Positions 53,990 to 64,000 of a stretch of 64,000 bases of DNA are shown piece after piece. A program made the position numbers and the translations under genes. Origin of the DNA: Balaenoptera acutorostrata (Eukaryota > Chordata > Mammalia > Artiodactyla > Balaenopteridae); contig NC_080072.1 in the NCBI RefSeq assembly GCF_949987535.1, positions 58,461,878-58,525,877 of the forward strand, given 5' to 3'. Each line of letters begins with the position of its first letter. The stretch's first letter is position 1. The notes below the pieces were generated by a model that saw only the letters and a list, made by a program, of their open reading frames with translations, had not been told where the DNA came from and made no database searches.

Positions 53990-54470
53990 CCACACTCAAA
54001 TGAGATTTTTCACACGCCCAAAGATAAATTGCTGGGTTAAAGAACATGAATATTTGACATTTTACAAAGATAGTGTGCAATCACCTTCCAAAAGAGGAGG
54101 TACAGATTTTACACTTTCACCAATAACATACATGTTTCCCCAAAAGCTGAGCAACCCTGGATAGTCTTACACTTTTTAACCCTTGCTTATCTGATAGATG
54201 TAAAATATCTTAAAGTCATTTTCATATTCATTACTTTATTAGTGAGTTTGAGCATTTTTCCATGTTTATCAGATATTTGTATTAATGTATCTATGAATTG
54301 ATGTACATGTCTGCGTTTTTTCTTATTGGGTTATTTACTTTTTCTATTTATTGATTCTAAGGCTTTCTGTATGTTAAAAAGATTAATGTATTTTCTAAAA
54401 TGCAAATATTTTCCCACTTTCCTTTGACAAAATGTTCATGTTGTTGTTTTCTTGTCACGCAGAAATGCTT
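53990..54470 (-). repeat. L1M LINE fragment, antisense
   Basis: 'cttatctgatagatgtaaaatatc', 'ttagtgagtttgagcatttttccatg' and 'tcttattgggttatttac' are the reversed ORF2 tail landmarks. No open frame survives. Confidence 0.7.
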
Positions 54471-54559
54471 AACTTCTATTCTTCATTCTTTTTCTTTACG
54501 GCTTCTGGCTTCGGTGAAGATCAGCCTACTTCCCGAACTGTCATCAGGTCTCCCCGGGC

Positions 54560-54992
54560 TCCCTAGGGATCTGAGGACCAGCAAGGAAGCTCATACAGAC
54601 AAAACAGGGGCACTGCCCCAAGCTATCCTGCGTGCACTCAGGGGACCTGCCACATCTGATGGACCCTGTCCTTTCAAGTCCCAGTCTCCCTCTAGGATGC
54701 ATCAAGAGAAGGATACAATCCCTGCATAAAATTTGATTCTCACTTTGAATTCACAAGGAGCAGCTCTCTCTTTTCTTCTGGGCTCTTCGCCCTCCTGAAA
54801 TGGAAGTGCAGGAATGCTGAGGCAGACAGAATGTGATGAGAGTTTTCAGTTTTGCTAGACCACTCAGTGAAGCCACTAGTAAATTCCTGACCCACAAAAT
54901 CTGTGTGAAATAATAAATGTTGTTGTTGCTGTTTTAAGCAGCTAAATTTGAAGGTAATTTGTTACATAGCAGGTGAAAACTAATACATAAGG
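54560..54992 (+). mobile_element. MLT1-type LTR relic
   Basis: The end 'ctgacccacaaaatctgtgtgaaataataaatg', 'aagcagctaaatttgaaggtaatttgttacatagcagg' and 'aactaatac' is the MLT1 3' end. The 5' boundary is uncertain. Confidence 0.65.
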
Positions 54993-56045
54993 GCCATTTG
55001 GATTAAATGGTGAGCAGCCCTCACAGATGAGCTTGAATCTTAAAGGATTCACAAGGCCGATCATCTTTGCCCTGCCTGAGGGCTAAGATTCAGGTGGCTG
55101 CTTCTCAAAGCAGAGCCTGGTTTTTAGTTGTTCTGTGGTCTTTGTGATTCCCTTTAACTTTTTCTTTTTGTGCTATATCCACACAGCAAAGGCCCAGACC
55201 TGAGCTATTGCACTCTTTAGCTGCATCCCCTTAACCTTAATCTTCTAGGCCTGAATACTGTCAAATCTTACAAAGAAGAAATACAAATCTGCAACTTGTT
55301 TATTAATAAATTAGCCCTATTGAACTCCACAGCTTATCAACAGCTGTGTTTGATACCAACTCTCTTCATTAGAATATTAATCATTAGTGTCAAGATTTGC
55401 CTGATTCTGTTAACATTAACCAGAGGGAACATTTTGATTAGGACTTAGCATTGAAAGACCGTGGAAAAATCACAGGACACAGGAAAGCACCTAGAAATAG
55501 TTTTGGCCCAGTTCTTCTGTCCCTAGGCAGATGTTTTAACTATGTTTGAATACATCTAGAGTGAGAGTCTCTCACAATATCCTTCGGTAGCAAATTCTGC
55601 TTTCTACTTTTTGTTTAATCTTAATCATCAATTAAGTCCCTTTCCATCCACGAACATTTCCTCTGCTTCATTTCAGCTCCTTTGCTCTTGCTTCATCTTC
55701 TGAGAACACGAAGAACGAGTGTTAAGAACTCTCTTTAGAGAAGGCCTTCGATAGATTCACAGAGAGTAATTAAACCGCAGCTCAGCCTTCTCAGCTGCAG
55801 GCTCACGAGCTCCAGCGCCTGTGCGCTAACCTCACGGGTTAGTGAGGTTCCCGTGCCCCACGGAGGGCCCTCCCTGACTGCTCGCTCCCTTGCAAGCTGC
55901 GGTGCTTCAGAAATGCAGCCGAGGCCCAGCGCAGAGCGTAAATATGGTTTCCCTCTTCTGCCTCCTTTATGGGATCATCGTGTCAGTTTAGAACTTATTT
56001 TCAGGGTTTTAGACCGGAGCTATGTTAGAGGTATAGATGTCATTT
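54993..56045. other. Unique DNA; candidate conserved block 55290..55450
   Basis: 55290..55450 is AT-rich and repeat-free, with 'gtttattaataaattagccc', a CAGCTG E-box in 'caacagctgtgtttg' and 'agaatattaatcattag'. This pattern is typical of enhancers near developmental genes, but is inferred only. Confidence 0.35.
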
Positions 56046-56049
56046 TGTC

Positions 56050-56165
56050 CCACCCCCGAATATTATAGCTGAGGAAACTATGGCCCTAAGAGGTCTCTCA
56101 AGGTCACGGAGTGACAGAGTGGCTGAGCTGAGTCTGGGACCCAGGGATCCTGACTTCCCATCACG
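56050..56165 (-). repeat. MIR fragment, antisense
   Basis: 'agctgaggaaactatggccctaagaggtctctcaaggtcacggagtgacag' is recognisable. Confidence 0.65.
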
Positions 56166-56254
56166 TGCCCTTCCGGTCTCTCCTGCCTCATCTGGGTGTG
56201 TCCTCCCACCTGTGCTGGATCTGTACCCTCTTAGTATCACTGTCAACAACAGGA

Positions 56255-56690
56255 CTTTGCAGCTGGTTCTGACAACGATCTCCACTGCAGCACTGTTTGT
56301 CACAGTGAAGACAAGGAAACAACCGGGGCCCTCTATTCCATGGAATATTCTGAGGCTGTTAAAAAGAATGAGGAAGATCTAAATGTGCTGCTAGGGAGTG
56401 ATCTACCAGATATATTATTCAATGGAAAAACAGACCAGCACCAACTTGCAGAACAGCAGATAGAGTATATGATTCCCCATGTATTTGGAAAGGGTATACA
56501 CACATGTGATTCTGCATAGCAACTTCTAGAAAGATGCATTAAAACTCTTAATGACAGGATGGGGTTGATGGTAAAGACTTTTACTTTTCATTTCATACCC
56601 TTTAGCACTGTTTGAATTTTTAACCACGTGGCTTTATTACTTTTATAATAAAAATAGTACAGATGTTTAAAATGTTAGTGTTGAGGACTT
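56255..56690 (+). repeat. L1M LINE fragment (ORF2 end and 3' UTR)
   Basis: 'catggaatattctgaggctgttaaaaagaatgaggaagatc', 'agatatattattcaatgg' and 'tttgaatttttaaccacgtggctttattac' are in the right order, with a deletion in the 3' UTR. Confidence 0.78.
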
Positions 56691-56789
56691 TCGTTTTTCA
56701 CTTGTCGCACTTCTCTAGTGTTTGACTTTTTCAACTACCATGTATTAGTTGTGTAATTACAAAAAAGATATTAAAAATAAATGCACATT

Positions 56790-57164
56790 AAAAATAATGC
56801 TTCAGGGCTTCCCTGGTGGCGCAGTGGTTGAGAATCTGCCTGCCAATGCAGGGGACACGGGTTCGAGCCCTGGTCTGGGAAGATCCCACATGCCGCGGAG
56901 CAACTGGGCCCGTGAGCCACAACTACTGAGCCTGCGCGTCTGGAGCCTGTGCTCCGCAACAAGAGAGGCCGCGATGGTGAGAGGCCGCGATGGTGAGAGG
57001 CCCGCGCACCGCGATGAAGAGTGGTCCCCACTTGCCGCAACTAGAGAAAGCCCTCGCACAGAAACGAAGACACAACACAGTCATAAATAAATAAATAAAA
57101 GAACGTGAATTTCTAAAAAAAAAAAAAAAAAAATCTTAAAAAAAAAAAAAAAAATAATGCTTCA
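56790..57164 (+). mobile_element. CHR-type SINE 13 copy with internal duplication and extra 3' sequence
   Basis: The body starts at 56805 (gggcttccctggtggcgcag) and has box B GGTTCGAGCCC. A 16-base unit gaggccgcgatggtga is duplicated at 56965..56980 and 56981..56996. After the (AAAT) tail, 14 bases (gaacgtgaatttct, 57101..57114) and two long A-runs separated by tctt precede the TSD. aaaaataatgcttca is identical at 56790..56804 and 57150..57164. Confidence 0.96.
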
Positions 57165-57660
57165 TATCTGAATGCTGGTTCTATAGTAATGCTCTTAGGA
57201 CACAGGGCACAGAGACGGTACACTCCGGACAGGGGAGATCAAGTTGTCACATGGCGGTGGTTACTCAGATGGTGCATCGTGTGTGTGTGTGCACGTGTGT
57301 TTGTGTTGGGTGTGGTTGGAGCTCCTGGAGATGGTTTTTGGTGGTCACAATGACTAAGGAGGCTGCTACCGATACCCAGGTACCCTGAAGTCAGGAATGC
57401 TAACAACATCCACCCAAAATGCCAGTGGAGTCCTGCCAAGAAACACTGGTGGAATGTTGAAATGTAGGGTTTGAAAATGTCTCTATCCTCTCATTTACAC
57501 TTCACATCCCCTTTGAGGTTTAAAAAAAAAAAAAAATTCATTATTACTTCTGTTGATAGGGAGGAAAGATCCGGAAGGTAGGCTACCCAAATAACTCAGA
57601 AAGGGAGTACGCCCAGAGGAAGAAACATGCACACAGTGACTATTGTACCTAGCAACCGAG
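57165..57660. other. Unique DNA with short repeats
   Basis: (TG)-rich 57281..57300 and an A-run at 57522..57537. No gene is seen. Confidence 0.45.
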
Positions 57661-57661
57661 A

Positions 57662-57842
57662 GGTTGTTTGTTCACATAAGCACTGTATCAGGCCTGTTCT
57701 ATCTCTTACCATGGTTAATAGGGTGGTATCTCCTTATTTTACAGAAGAGTAAACCAAAGGCTTGAGATTACAACACCAGCCCCAGGGAACTTGGCTAGTA
57801 AACAGCTCAGCTCAAACCCTAGTCTGTGCACTTCCAAAGCCC
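57662..57842 (-). repeat. MIR relic, antisense
   Basis: 'cttattttacagaagagtaaaccaaaggcttgagattac' and 'ggctagtaaacagctcagctcaaaccctagtctg' are in reverse order. Confidence 0.65.
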
Positions 57843-58505
57843 TTGCTCCTTGTACTTTCCCCACATGGCCTCTCTCACAGCCACGTGAGGAGACCAGGTG
57901 GCACCTGGAAGCTATTTCTCCTCTGGTTCCCCCCACCCCCAGGACCCATGCTACTTTGGTAGGGAATTCACAGTGGGAAATTAACCTCTGTCTGCAAGGG
58001 CCAATTTTACAGTCTAGAATAAAAAGAGCAATGTGGGCCTGGACCCAGGCGAAACACTGGCTCCCGCTCCCGCTGCCACTGCCTGTGGAGGCAGCTGGAA
58101 AGAGCAAGGAAGGGGGCAGGGGAAATCCCATTCTATTTTGACAAAACAGTTGTGTTTGATTATCCAATAACACCAAGCTATAAAGTTAGGACAACTATGG
58201 ATTTTCCCTAAATTTGAAAAATTGTGAGCCATTAACTTCTCAATCTTAAAGTAGATCCATTCAAAAGGAATTTAATTCTCTGTGCCTTCTGGTAAGCAGG
58301 AGTTAGAGTTACTTACTGCACACTTCTCTTAGGAAAAGAACAGGAATTCAGACCTACAAAAACTTGCTGGAGAGAGAGAGAGAGACCAGGAAGAAAGACC
58401 AGCTTCCAAGAAGATTTCCTCCCACCATCCCAATGGCTCTGGCCTCTCTGCCACTGTGCCCTCAAATGTAGGCACGATGAATTTTTTCTTACTGTAGTAT
58501 TTTAC
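57843..58505. other. Unique DNA; short (GA)n
   Basis: (GA) units at 58370..58385. A 145-codon minus frame (57739..58176) shares its DNA with an opposing frame and a MIR, so it is rejected as a gene. Confidence 0.4.
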
Positions 58506-58509
58506 ACTT

Positions 58510-58720
58510 TGGCCAGTCCTCATATCCTTGAGACTTATCTCAGGTATCACTCTTCCAGGAAGCCTTCCCTGACCACGCCAGGCTGGTTTAGGGCCCTCCA
58601 AGTCCCCAGTCTTCCCTTCTCTCCTGTACTGATCTCACTTGTCACAGAACTCTTTATCTAATTGGACTGTGTGTTTCTTTAGGACAGAAAACGTACCTCG
58701 CTCATCTCAGAATTCCAGTG
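58510..58720 (+). repeat. L2 LINE fragment
   Basis: 'ctcaggtatcactcttccaggaagccttccctgaccacgcc' and 'ctgatctcacttgtcacagaactc' are classic L2. Confidence 0.82.
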
Positions 58721-58814
58721 GCTTAAAACAGCACAGGCACTGTCAGGGCTTCACCTTATAGATTCTTGGTGGTATATAAACCCACTTCCTGCCAAAGTCA
58801 GCATTTGATGTGTC

Positions 58815-58912
58815 CTTGAGCAAGGAACTGGGCTTTACAGGTAGATGAGAGAAAGGGCAGTGCAGACAGAAGGAATAACATGAGCAAAAGCACAGAAGTA
58901 TGAAACTATATG
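58815..58912 (-). repeat. L2 LINE fragment, antisense
   Basis: 'gtgcagacagaaggaataacatgagcaaaagcacagaagtatg' matches the reversed L2 'cagagggaacagcaagtgcaaagg'. Confidence 0.55.
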
Positions 58913-58924
58913 ATTAAGAAATGG

Positions 58925-59140
58925 GGTGTGAGTAGAGAGCAGAGCAAAATGGTAAAAAGCACAATTTAAAAAATCAGTTTTGAGAGGAAATCCTATCAAC
59001 ATCATCATTATCTATGTGACCTGAGGTAATTTACTTAACTGTCTGCCTGTTAGTTTTCTCATTATAAGACTTAATTAGGTGTGTATAAAGGACTTACCAC
59101 GGTACCATGCATTCAGTGAGTACTTTATAAAATGTACTTT
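58925..59140 (+). repeat. MIR SINE, eroded
   Basis: 'tatgtgacctgaggtaatttacttaactgtctgcctgttag' and 'accacggtaccatgcattcagtgag' hold the order. Confidence 0.65.
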
Positions 59141-59269
59141 TAAATATATTATTCTGAAAGGGGAGATATAATTCCCTTGTGGCATGACATGAACCCTACT
59201 GCTTCTCAGCAATTGCTTGCTTAGAGGTGCAGGATTTGATAACCAATCTGTGTTGTTCTTATCTTTATT

Positions 59270-59405
59270 CATTCATGTCCTTCATTAATTCCCTCTACAA
59301 ACATTCACCGAGCAACTACTATTGGCAAGATGTTGCAGTATGCTGTCATAACATCAGAGTAAGACGGATTCCTAGCCATCAAAAAGCTCAAAATCTTGAA
59401 GGGAA
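59270..59405 (-). repeat. L2 LINE fragment, antisense
   Basis: 'acaaacattcaccgagcaactactattggcaagatg' and 'agccatcaaaaagctcaaaatcttg' give the reversed 3' end. Confidence 0.6.
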
Positions 59406-59479
59406 GATGAGGCACAGACACGAAGATATGAGCCTGGAGGAAGAGGGAGCATTAAAGATGGAGAAATCAATTTATGTCT

Positions 59480-60360
59480 TTCTCTAGCTACTTTTAAGAT
59501 TTTCTCTTTATAACTGATTTTCAGAAAGTTTATTATGATTTTCTGTTTATTTTTCTTTGGGTTTGTTGAACTTAGACCTGTGGGTTTATAGAACATAACA
59601 AATTTGGAAAAAATTCACTCATTATTTCATCAAATATATTTGCAGTCCTCTCTCTTCTTTCTTTGATCCTAAAAACTTATAATCACATGTTAAATGGACT
59701 CCAACTACATGTTAAACCACTTGATATTGTCCCACAGGTCACTGAGATTCTGTCCATTTTTTTCAGTCTTTTTTCTTGTCTTCCTCTGCTTCAGTTGGAT
59801 AATTTTTATTGCCCTATATTCAAGTTCATGAATCTTTTCTTCTACAGTGTCTAATCTGCTGTTAATCCCATCTGTAAAATTTTCATTGCAAATATTCTAT
59901 TTTTCAACTCAAGAATTTCCACCTAGCTCCATTTCTGTATTGAAATTCATTTGCTCACTCATTGTGTTCCTATTTTTCTTTAACTCCTTGAACATATTTA
60001 CAGTAGCCACTTAAAACTCCTTGTCTGCTAATTCCATCATCTCTGTGATTTTTATTTCTATTGACTTATTTTTCTCTTAGTTATGGGTCCAATATCCACC
60101 TTCTTTGCATATATGGTAATTTTTGCTTATACACTGCACATTATGGATGCTGGGATGTTTGGTGTCTGGATTTTTGTTGTCTTCCTTTAAAAAGTGTTGA
60201 GTTTTTATTTAGGTAGGCAGGTAATTTACTTGCAGATTAGCTTGATCCTTTCAAGGCTTATTTTGGCTTCATTAGAATAGGCTTAAAGTTGCCTTTACTC
60301 TATGGGTAGATTAACCCTATTCCTAAGGCATGGCCTTTTGGGGGTCTCTACAGAAAGCCA
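59480..60360. repeat. Old LINE-1-like element
   Basis: 'aatttccacctagctccatttctg', 'actccttgtctgctaattccatcatctctg', 'tattgacttatttttctc' and 'cactgcacattatggatgctgggatg' recall an abundant mammalian L1M segment. The orientation is not certain. Confidence 0.55.
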
Positions 60361-60965
60361 GGGATGTTCAACAAGGTCTCTCTACTCTGGATGGCTGGAA
60401 CTTAAACATCTCTCAGTCTTGTGTGAGCTTCAGCATGCAGCTGCTTGGTAGCTGTTTTATTTCCTGATAGCTGCTCTTTCCCCAGTAGATGTTATTTGTC
60501 CAGCCTCCTGGGATCTTTCTCTACACATGTGAAGCTTAGTATCTGGCCAGAGACTCAAGAGGATCTCTCTGTAGATTTCTCATCTCTTCTTATTAGTACC
60601 CTTTCCTACAAATCCAGACTTGTCAGTTGCCTTTAACTCAGTAAGAAAGCTGTGTTCTGTCTGACCGCTCCTCCCCTCCAGTTTCATAAAGTTCGTCTAA
60701 ATTGACAGCTGGGACAACAACCAGCTCAAATTGTTTGTTTTATTTCTCTTTGAGAACACAGTTTTGTGCTACCTTTTGTCCAATATCTGTAATTTCATAT
60801 ATTTTGTCCATTTTTACAATTGTTTATGGTAGCACGGCTAGTCCAGTTCCAGTTACTCCATCATGGTCAAAAGTGGAGGTGTGGAAAATGGAGAACTGGA
60901 ATAGCTACTTGAAGAATAGGTAGGATTTGGACATAAGGCAATGAATGAGGAAGCTCATTTCCGGC
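60361..60965. other. AT-rich DNA, unassigned
   Basis: It may continue the preceding LINE-like element. No frame or RNA gene is supported. Confidence 0.35.
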
Positions 60966-60974
60966 AGAAGCAGC

Positions 60975-61625
60975 AGCATGAGTAGCAAATATTTACTGAG
61001 CTCCTGCTGTGTGTTATGCACTGGGGATTTTGTGAGGAATAAGACAAATCGAGCCTTGCCCTAATGGAGTTTACAGCTTGTTCCAGTCTGTGTTCATTTC
61101 AACCATTCTCTGGATGGTTGTCTGCTCTGTGTAAGACACTGCTGGTACAGGAAGGTGGTGTTAGAAAGAAGAATAAAACACGATTCCTGTCTTCGGGGAG
61201 TTCACAGTATTTGCAGGGAGAGAGAGAAATAGTTACTTTCAACATCAAGTAGTGAGTGAGATGACAATGTTATGCCTGGGGTGCTATGGGAGGAGAGAGG
61301 CAGACTTTTAGGTCTAGGTTCCTTTATGATCTATGCACTGTGTCTCCAAGAAAGAGTAAGAGTTAACTAGGAATAGAAGGAGTGGAGGAAGGCTTTCTAG
61401 GCAATGGCAGCAAAGGCACAGAAACACAAGGTACCTACAGGAAACTGTAACTATCTCAGTGTGGCAGTGTAAGATGAGACTGGAGAGGCAAAATAGACCT
61501 TGAGAGGCCTTGTGTGCCGTGTTAAGGGCTGAGATTTTATCCTGATGGCAATGGGGGAGCCATGGAAAGCTTTTTAGCAAGGGAGAGATAGCCTGAAAAC
61601 TCCTACCCTTGACTGAGCTGGCAGG
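60975..61625 (-). repeat. L2 LINE, antisense, long copy
   Basis: Left part 'tatttactgagctcctgctgtgtgttatgcactgggg'. Later 'aggaaggctttctaggcaatggc', 'agaggccttgtgtgccgtgttaaggg' and 'gggagccatggaaagctttttagcaagggag' follow the reversed L2 order over about 600 bases. Confidence 0.8.
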
Positions 61626-61964
61626 AAATGTACTGAATATTCAAGGGATTTATGGGACTAGGGAGAGCTGTTAGAATTTAACTCTTTTCCACCAGGAATT
61701 TGAAGGACCTTTTTGTGAGAGCCATTTGGATTTTTAAGAAACAGTAGCAGACGCTTATAAACAAATCCTATAGTGCCGAAATCTTCTCAACAGAGATACA
61801 GAAAAGCAGGAAAGGCAGCAGGTGAAGATGTGTTTCCTCAGGAAGGTGGTAGGTGGAGAAGAATAATAAAATTTTAGGGCTATAATGGTTCTTGAAAAAC
61901 ATTCTGTTCTTCACCTAATTTTATAATTACACTGGAGGCAATTGAGACGCAGAGATATGAGAAG

Positions 61965-62130
61965 CAGAATAGGGGTAACAAAAACAGCTTTTGGGCTTTG
62001 GAGTTAGGCTGACCTGAGTTTGAATCCTGACTTGGCCATTACTAGCTGTGACCTTGGGCAAATCACCTAATCTCTCTGAGTTTTAGTCTCTTCATCTATA
62101 AATTGGAGAGTAACAAAACCTACTTCTCTT
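61965..62130 (+). repeat. MIR SINE
   Basis: 'tttggagttaggctgacctgagtttgaatcctgacttggcc' and 'accttgggcaaatcacctaatctctctgag' are well kept. Confidence 0.85.
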
Positions 62131-62299
62131 GATTGAAGTAAGACCTTCATGAAGTCCATGGAGTGGTTCCTGCTGAGCCTAAACTGAGCTTGCTCACGTA
62201 GGGGCATTAGTTCCTCACACATTCAATTGCTCAACTGATTTACATGGAGAGTAGAGAGCCCACGAGGAGGAAAGTTTCCTTGGGAACAGCCTCAAGAAC

Positions 62300-62795
62300 T
62301 GGGGGGATGACAGTGGATTAAAAATAGCTGCAAAGTCTTTGTCACTAACCCCATCAGCAGGTGGGGTTTATTTTCTCCCTCCTTGAATCTTGGCTGGCCC
62401 TGGGACTACTTAACCAATCGAAATAACCATCAAAGTGGATGCGACACTATGCTAGTTCTGGGCCTAGATCTTAAGAGAACTAGTAACTTCTGCTTCCTCC
62501 CTACTGAATGTTTTCTCTTGAGATCCATCTATCATGAAAAGAAGTCCAAACTAGCCAAGTGGAAAGACCACTTGGGGAGACAGAGGCACCAGCCTCCCAG
62601 CTGACTCGGTCAAGGTACCAGATATAGGAGCAAAGCCATTCTGGCTTTTCTGGTTCCAGCCCCCATATGACTGCAGGCTCATGAGCACCCTGGGCAGTAC
62701 TCACAGAACTCCTCAGCCAGCCCGTGTGAAAAATAATGCATGGTTATTATTCTAAGCCACTGAGTTTTGGGTAGTTTATTATATAGCAAAGGACC
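62300..62795 (+). mobile_element. MLT1-type solo LTR
   Basis: 'gctggccctgggactacttaaccaatcg', 'ctagttctgggcctagatcttaagagaactag', 'agtggaaagaccacttggggag' and 'taagccactgagttttgggtagtttattatatagcaaagg' give the whole LTR order. Non-coding. Confidence 0.82.
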
Positions 62796-64000
62796 CCCAG
62801 CAGAGATACGGAGATCAGCTCTCCTGCCTGAGCCCAGGGTCAGGTCTGAGCCTATTGGAAAGCTGAAGGAATATTATATTCTGGACCCAAGCAGTAATGC
62901 TTTGGTGCCGCGGGGCCAAGGTTTAGCACACAATTAGGGTGAGGGTCCTTCTCCCTCCTTCTCTAGGGAACAGAATGTTTATGGTGCAGTGTAGACAGTG
63001 TGACAATTTGAGGGTCTGCAGCTTTGGGGATCCTTAGGGCTAGCCCCTCAGGTAGAAGAACGGTGTTATGTGGACTCCAGCTGGAAGGGCAGAGGCACGG
63101 TGCCACCTTCCCAGTGGCTTGTGGGCAGAGAGAATATTAACAAGGAATGTGATGTAAAGGGACCATAGCAGACTTCTTGCTGAGAACATGTAAGGCCCTT
63201 GGAGTCTCCCAGAAAAGTCCTCAGCAAGACTCTGAGTGAGCTGGAGGTCCTGCACAAGTTGTTGGGGGGAAAAATCCAGGAAATCTGGATTACTACCATC
63301 AATGAGACCATAGGCTAAGGAGGTCTGGGGACATCCAGGTTTTATATGTAAAGCTCCTCATGTAATGTTTGGTCCATGGTAAATGCTCAACATCATCATC
63401 ACTAGGGAATTGGCCCTAATATCTAGAGTCATACAGCACATTAACAACAGAGCAGTCCTGGACTTTCTACCCATGAGAACCTGCCCCCTGTTGACTGCTC
63501 TGGGGCTATTTCAGAGGTAGCAGCAGTCACCCTCAAGAATGCAGAGCTCAGACTACTCTCTACACAGTCAGGCAAATCCTGTCAGGCTCCAAAGTATGCA
63601 TATGTAAGCCTTTGTTTTGGCATAGAAGATAATACTCTGACTTGAGGGGTTATGAATCCCTGGATCTTAAAGTAAATGTCACCTTTCTCTGCTGGACAGT
63701 TTAACAGAGGAAGCTGGAAAAAGAAAATGACTGTTACAACCTCAATATCGAACAAAATACGTGCCATAGTTATAATTCAGGAGCTACATCCAGACAGAGC
63801 ACAGCGTTCCTCAGTAGGTTGCCTGTAGGAGAAAGGAAGTTCCACTATCAGCTCTCATCTTAATGGTGAGAAGAGGAAAGGCCCTGGGCTTCAGCATCCA
63901 TGGCTGGAGTTTATCCTTTGCTCCCCTCTGAGGTTTGGCTTTTGATGAACATGAGGGCCCAGTGAAACTTTCTAGGCTTCAAGGCAGCAAGAGAAAGATC
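62796..64000. other. Unique DNA, no feature recognised
   Basis: A MIR 3'-end trace ('tggtccatggtaaatgctcaac') lies at 63369..63392. No credible exon or RNA gene reaches the window edge. Confidence 0.4.

Noticed and set aside
57739..58176. 145-codon minus frame
   Set aside because: It begins in unique DNA and runs into an antisense MIR, with an opposing frame and no splice context.
1..64000. CRISPR arrays, bacterial operons, insertion sequences, phage or plasmid modules
   Set aside because: No spaced direct repeats, ribosome-binding-site-led gene strings or transposase frames are present; repeat content is purely mammalian.

Overview
The window looks like nuclear DNA from a cetartiodactyl mammal, most probably a cetacean. 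The main reason is twelve tRNA-derived SINEs of the CHR type (head 'cttccctggtggcgcagtgg', Pol III box B 'GGTTCGAGCCC', A-rich or (AAAT)n tails). They fall into three visible subfamilies, and several have intact target-site duplications (TSDs). One LINE-1 3' end is also of the young cetartiodactyl kind. No bacterial, plasmid or phage gene organisation is present. Most predicted ORFs are translations of repeats or chance open frames.

Only one stretch behaves convincingly as a protein-coding exon. It is a 210-bp, phase 1-1, proline- and serine-rich exon on the minus strand (32841..33050) with a good acceptor and a strong GTAAGT donor. It sits in a GC-rich island and contains an X-box palindrome, an inverted CCAAT box and a GC box. 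I cannot name the gene. If that gene extends across the window, the flanking DNA is its intron sequence. At the left edge (2..84, plus strand) a short acidic open frame ends in a stop and is followed by UTR-like AT-rich sequence. This could be a 3'-terminal exon or the end of a processed pseudogene.

The rest is a layered repeat landscape. The oldest layer is MIR and L2, present throughout in both orientations and often as adjacent inverted pairs. Above it lie eutherian-age elements: L1M fragments, MLT1/MST-type LTRs and an internally deleted Tigger1-like DNA transposon. The youngest layer is the CHR SINEs and the cetartiodactyl L1. Region by region: 1-5 kb has the terminal frame, SINE 1, MIRs and a 61-bp tandem duplication. 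5-17 kb is mostly unique DNA with MIR/L2 and SINE 2. 17-31 kb holds SINEs 3-9, an old L1 split by a SINE, an LTR relic and a SINE-L1-SINE cluster. 31-34 kb has the exon island. 34-46 kb holds SINEs 10-11, an L2 cluster and two L1M relics. 46-50 kb has an MLT1 LTR, a dense MIR cluster and SINE 12. 50-64 kb holds Tigger, L1M, MLT1, SINE 13-equivalent copy and L2.

I see no novel multi-gene system. The points most worth checking are the unnamed exon with its embedded promoter-like motifs, two SINEs whose TSDs enclose extra 3' sequence (transduction-like), and a triple copy of one TSD. Repeat family names come from recognising consensus patterns, not from a database search, and repeat edges given as round numbers are approximate.
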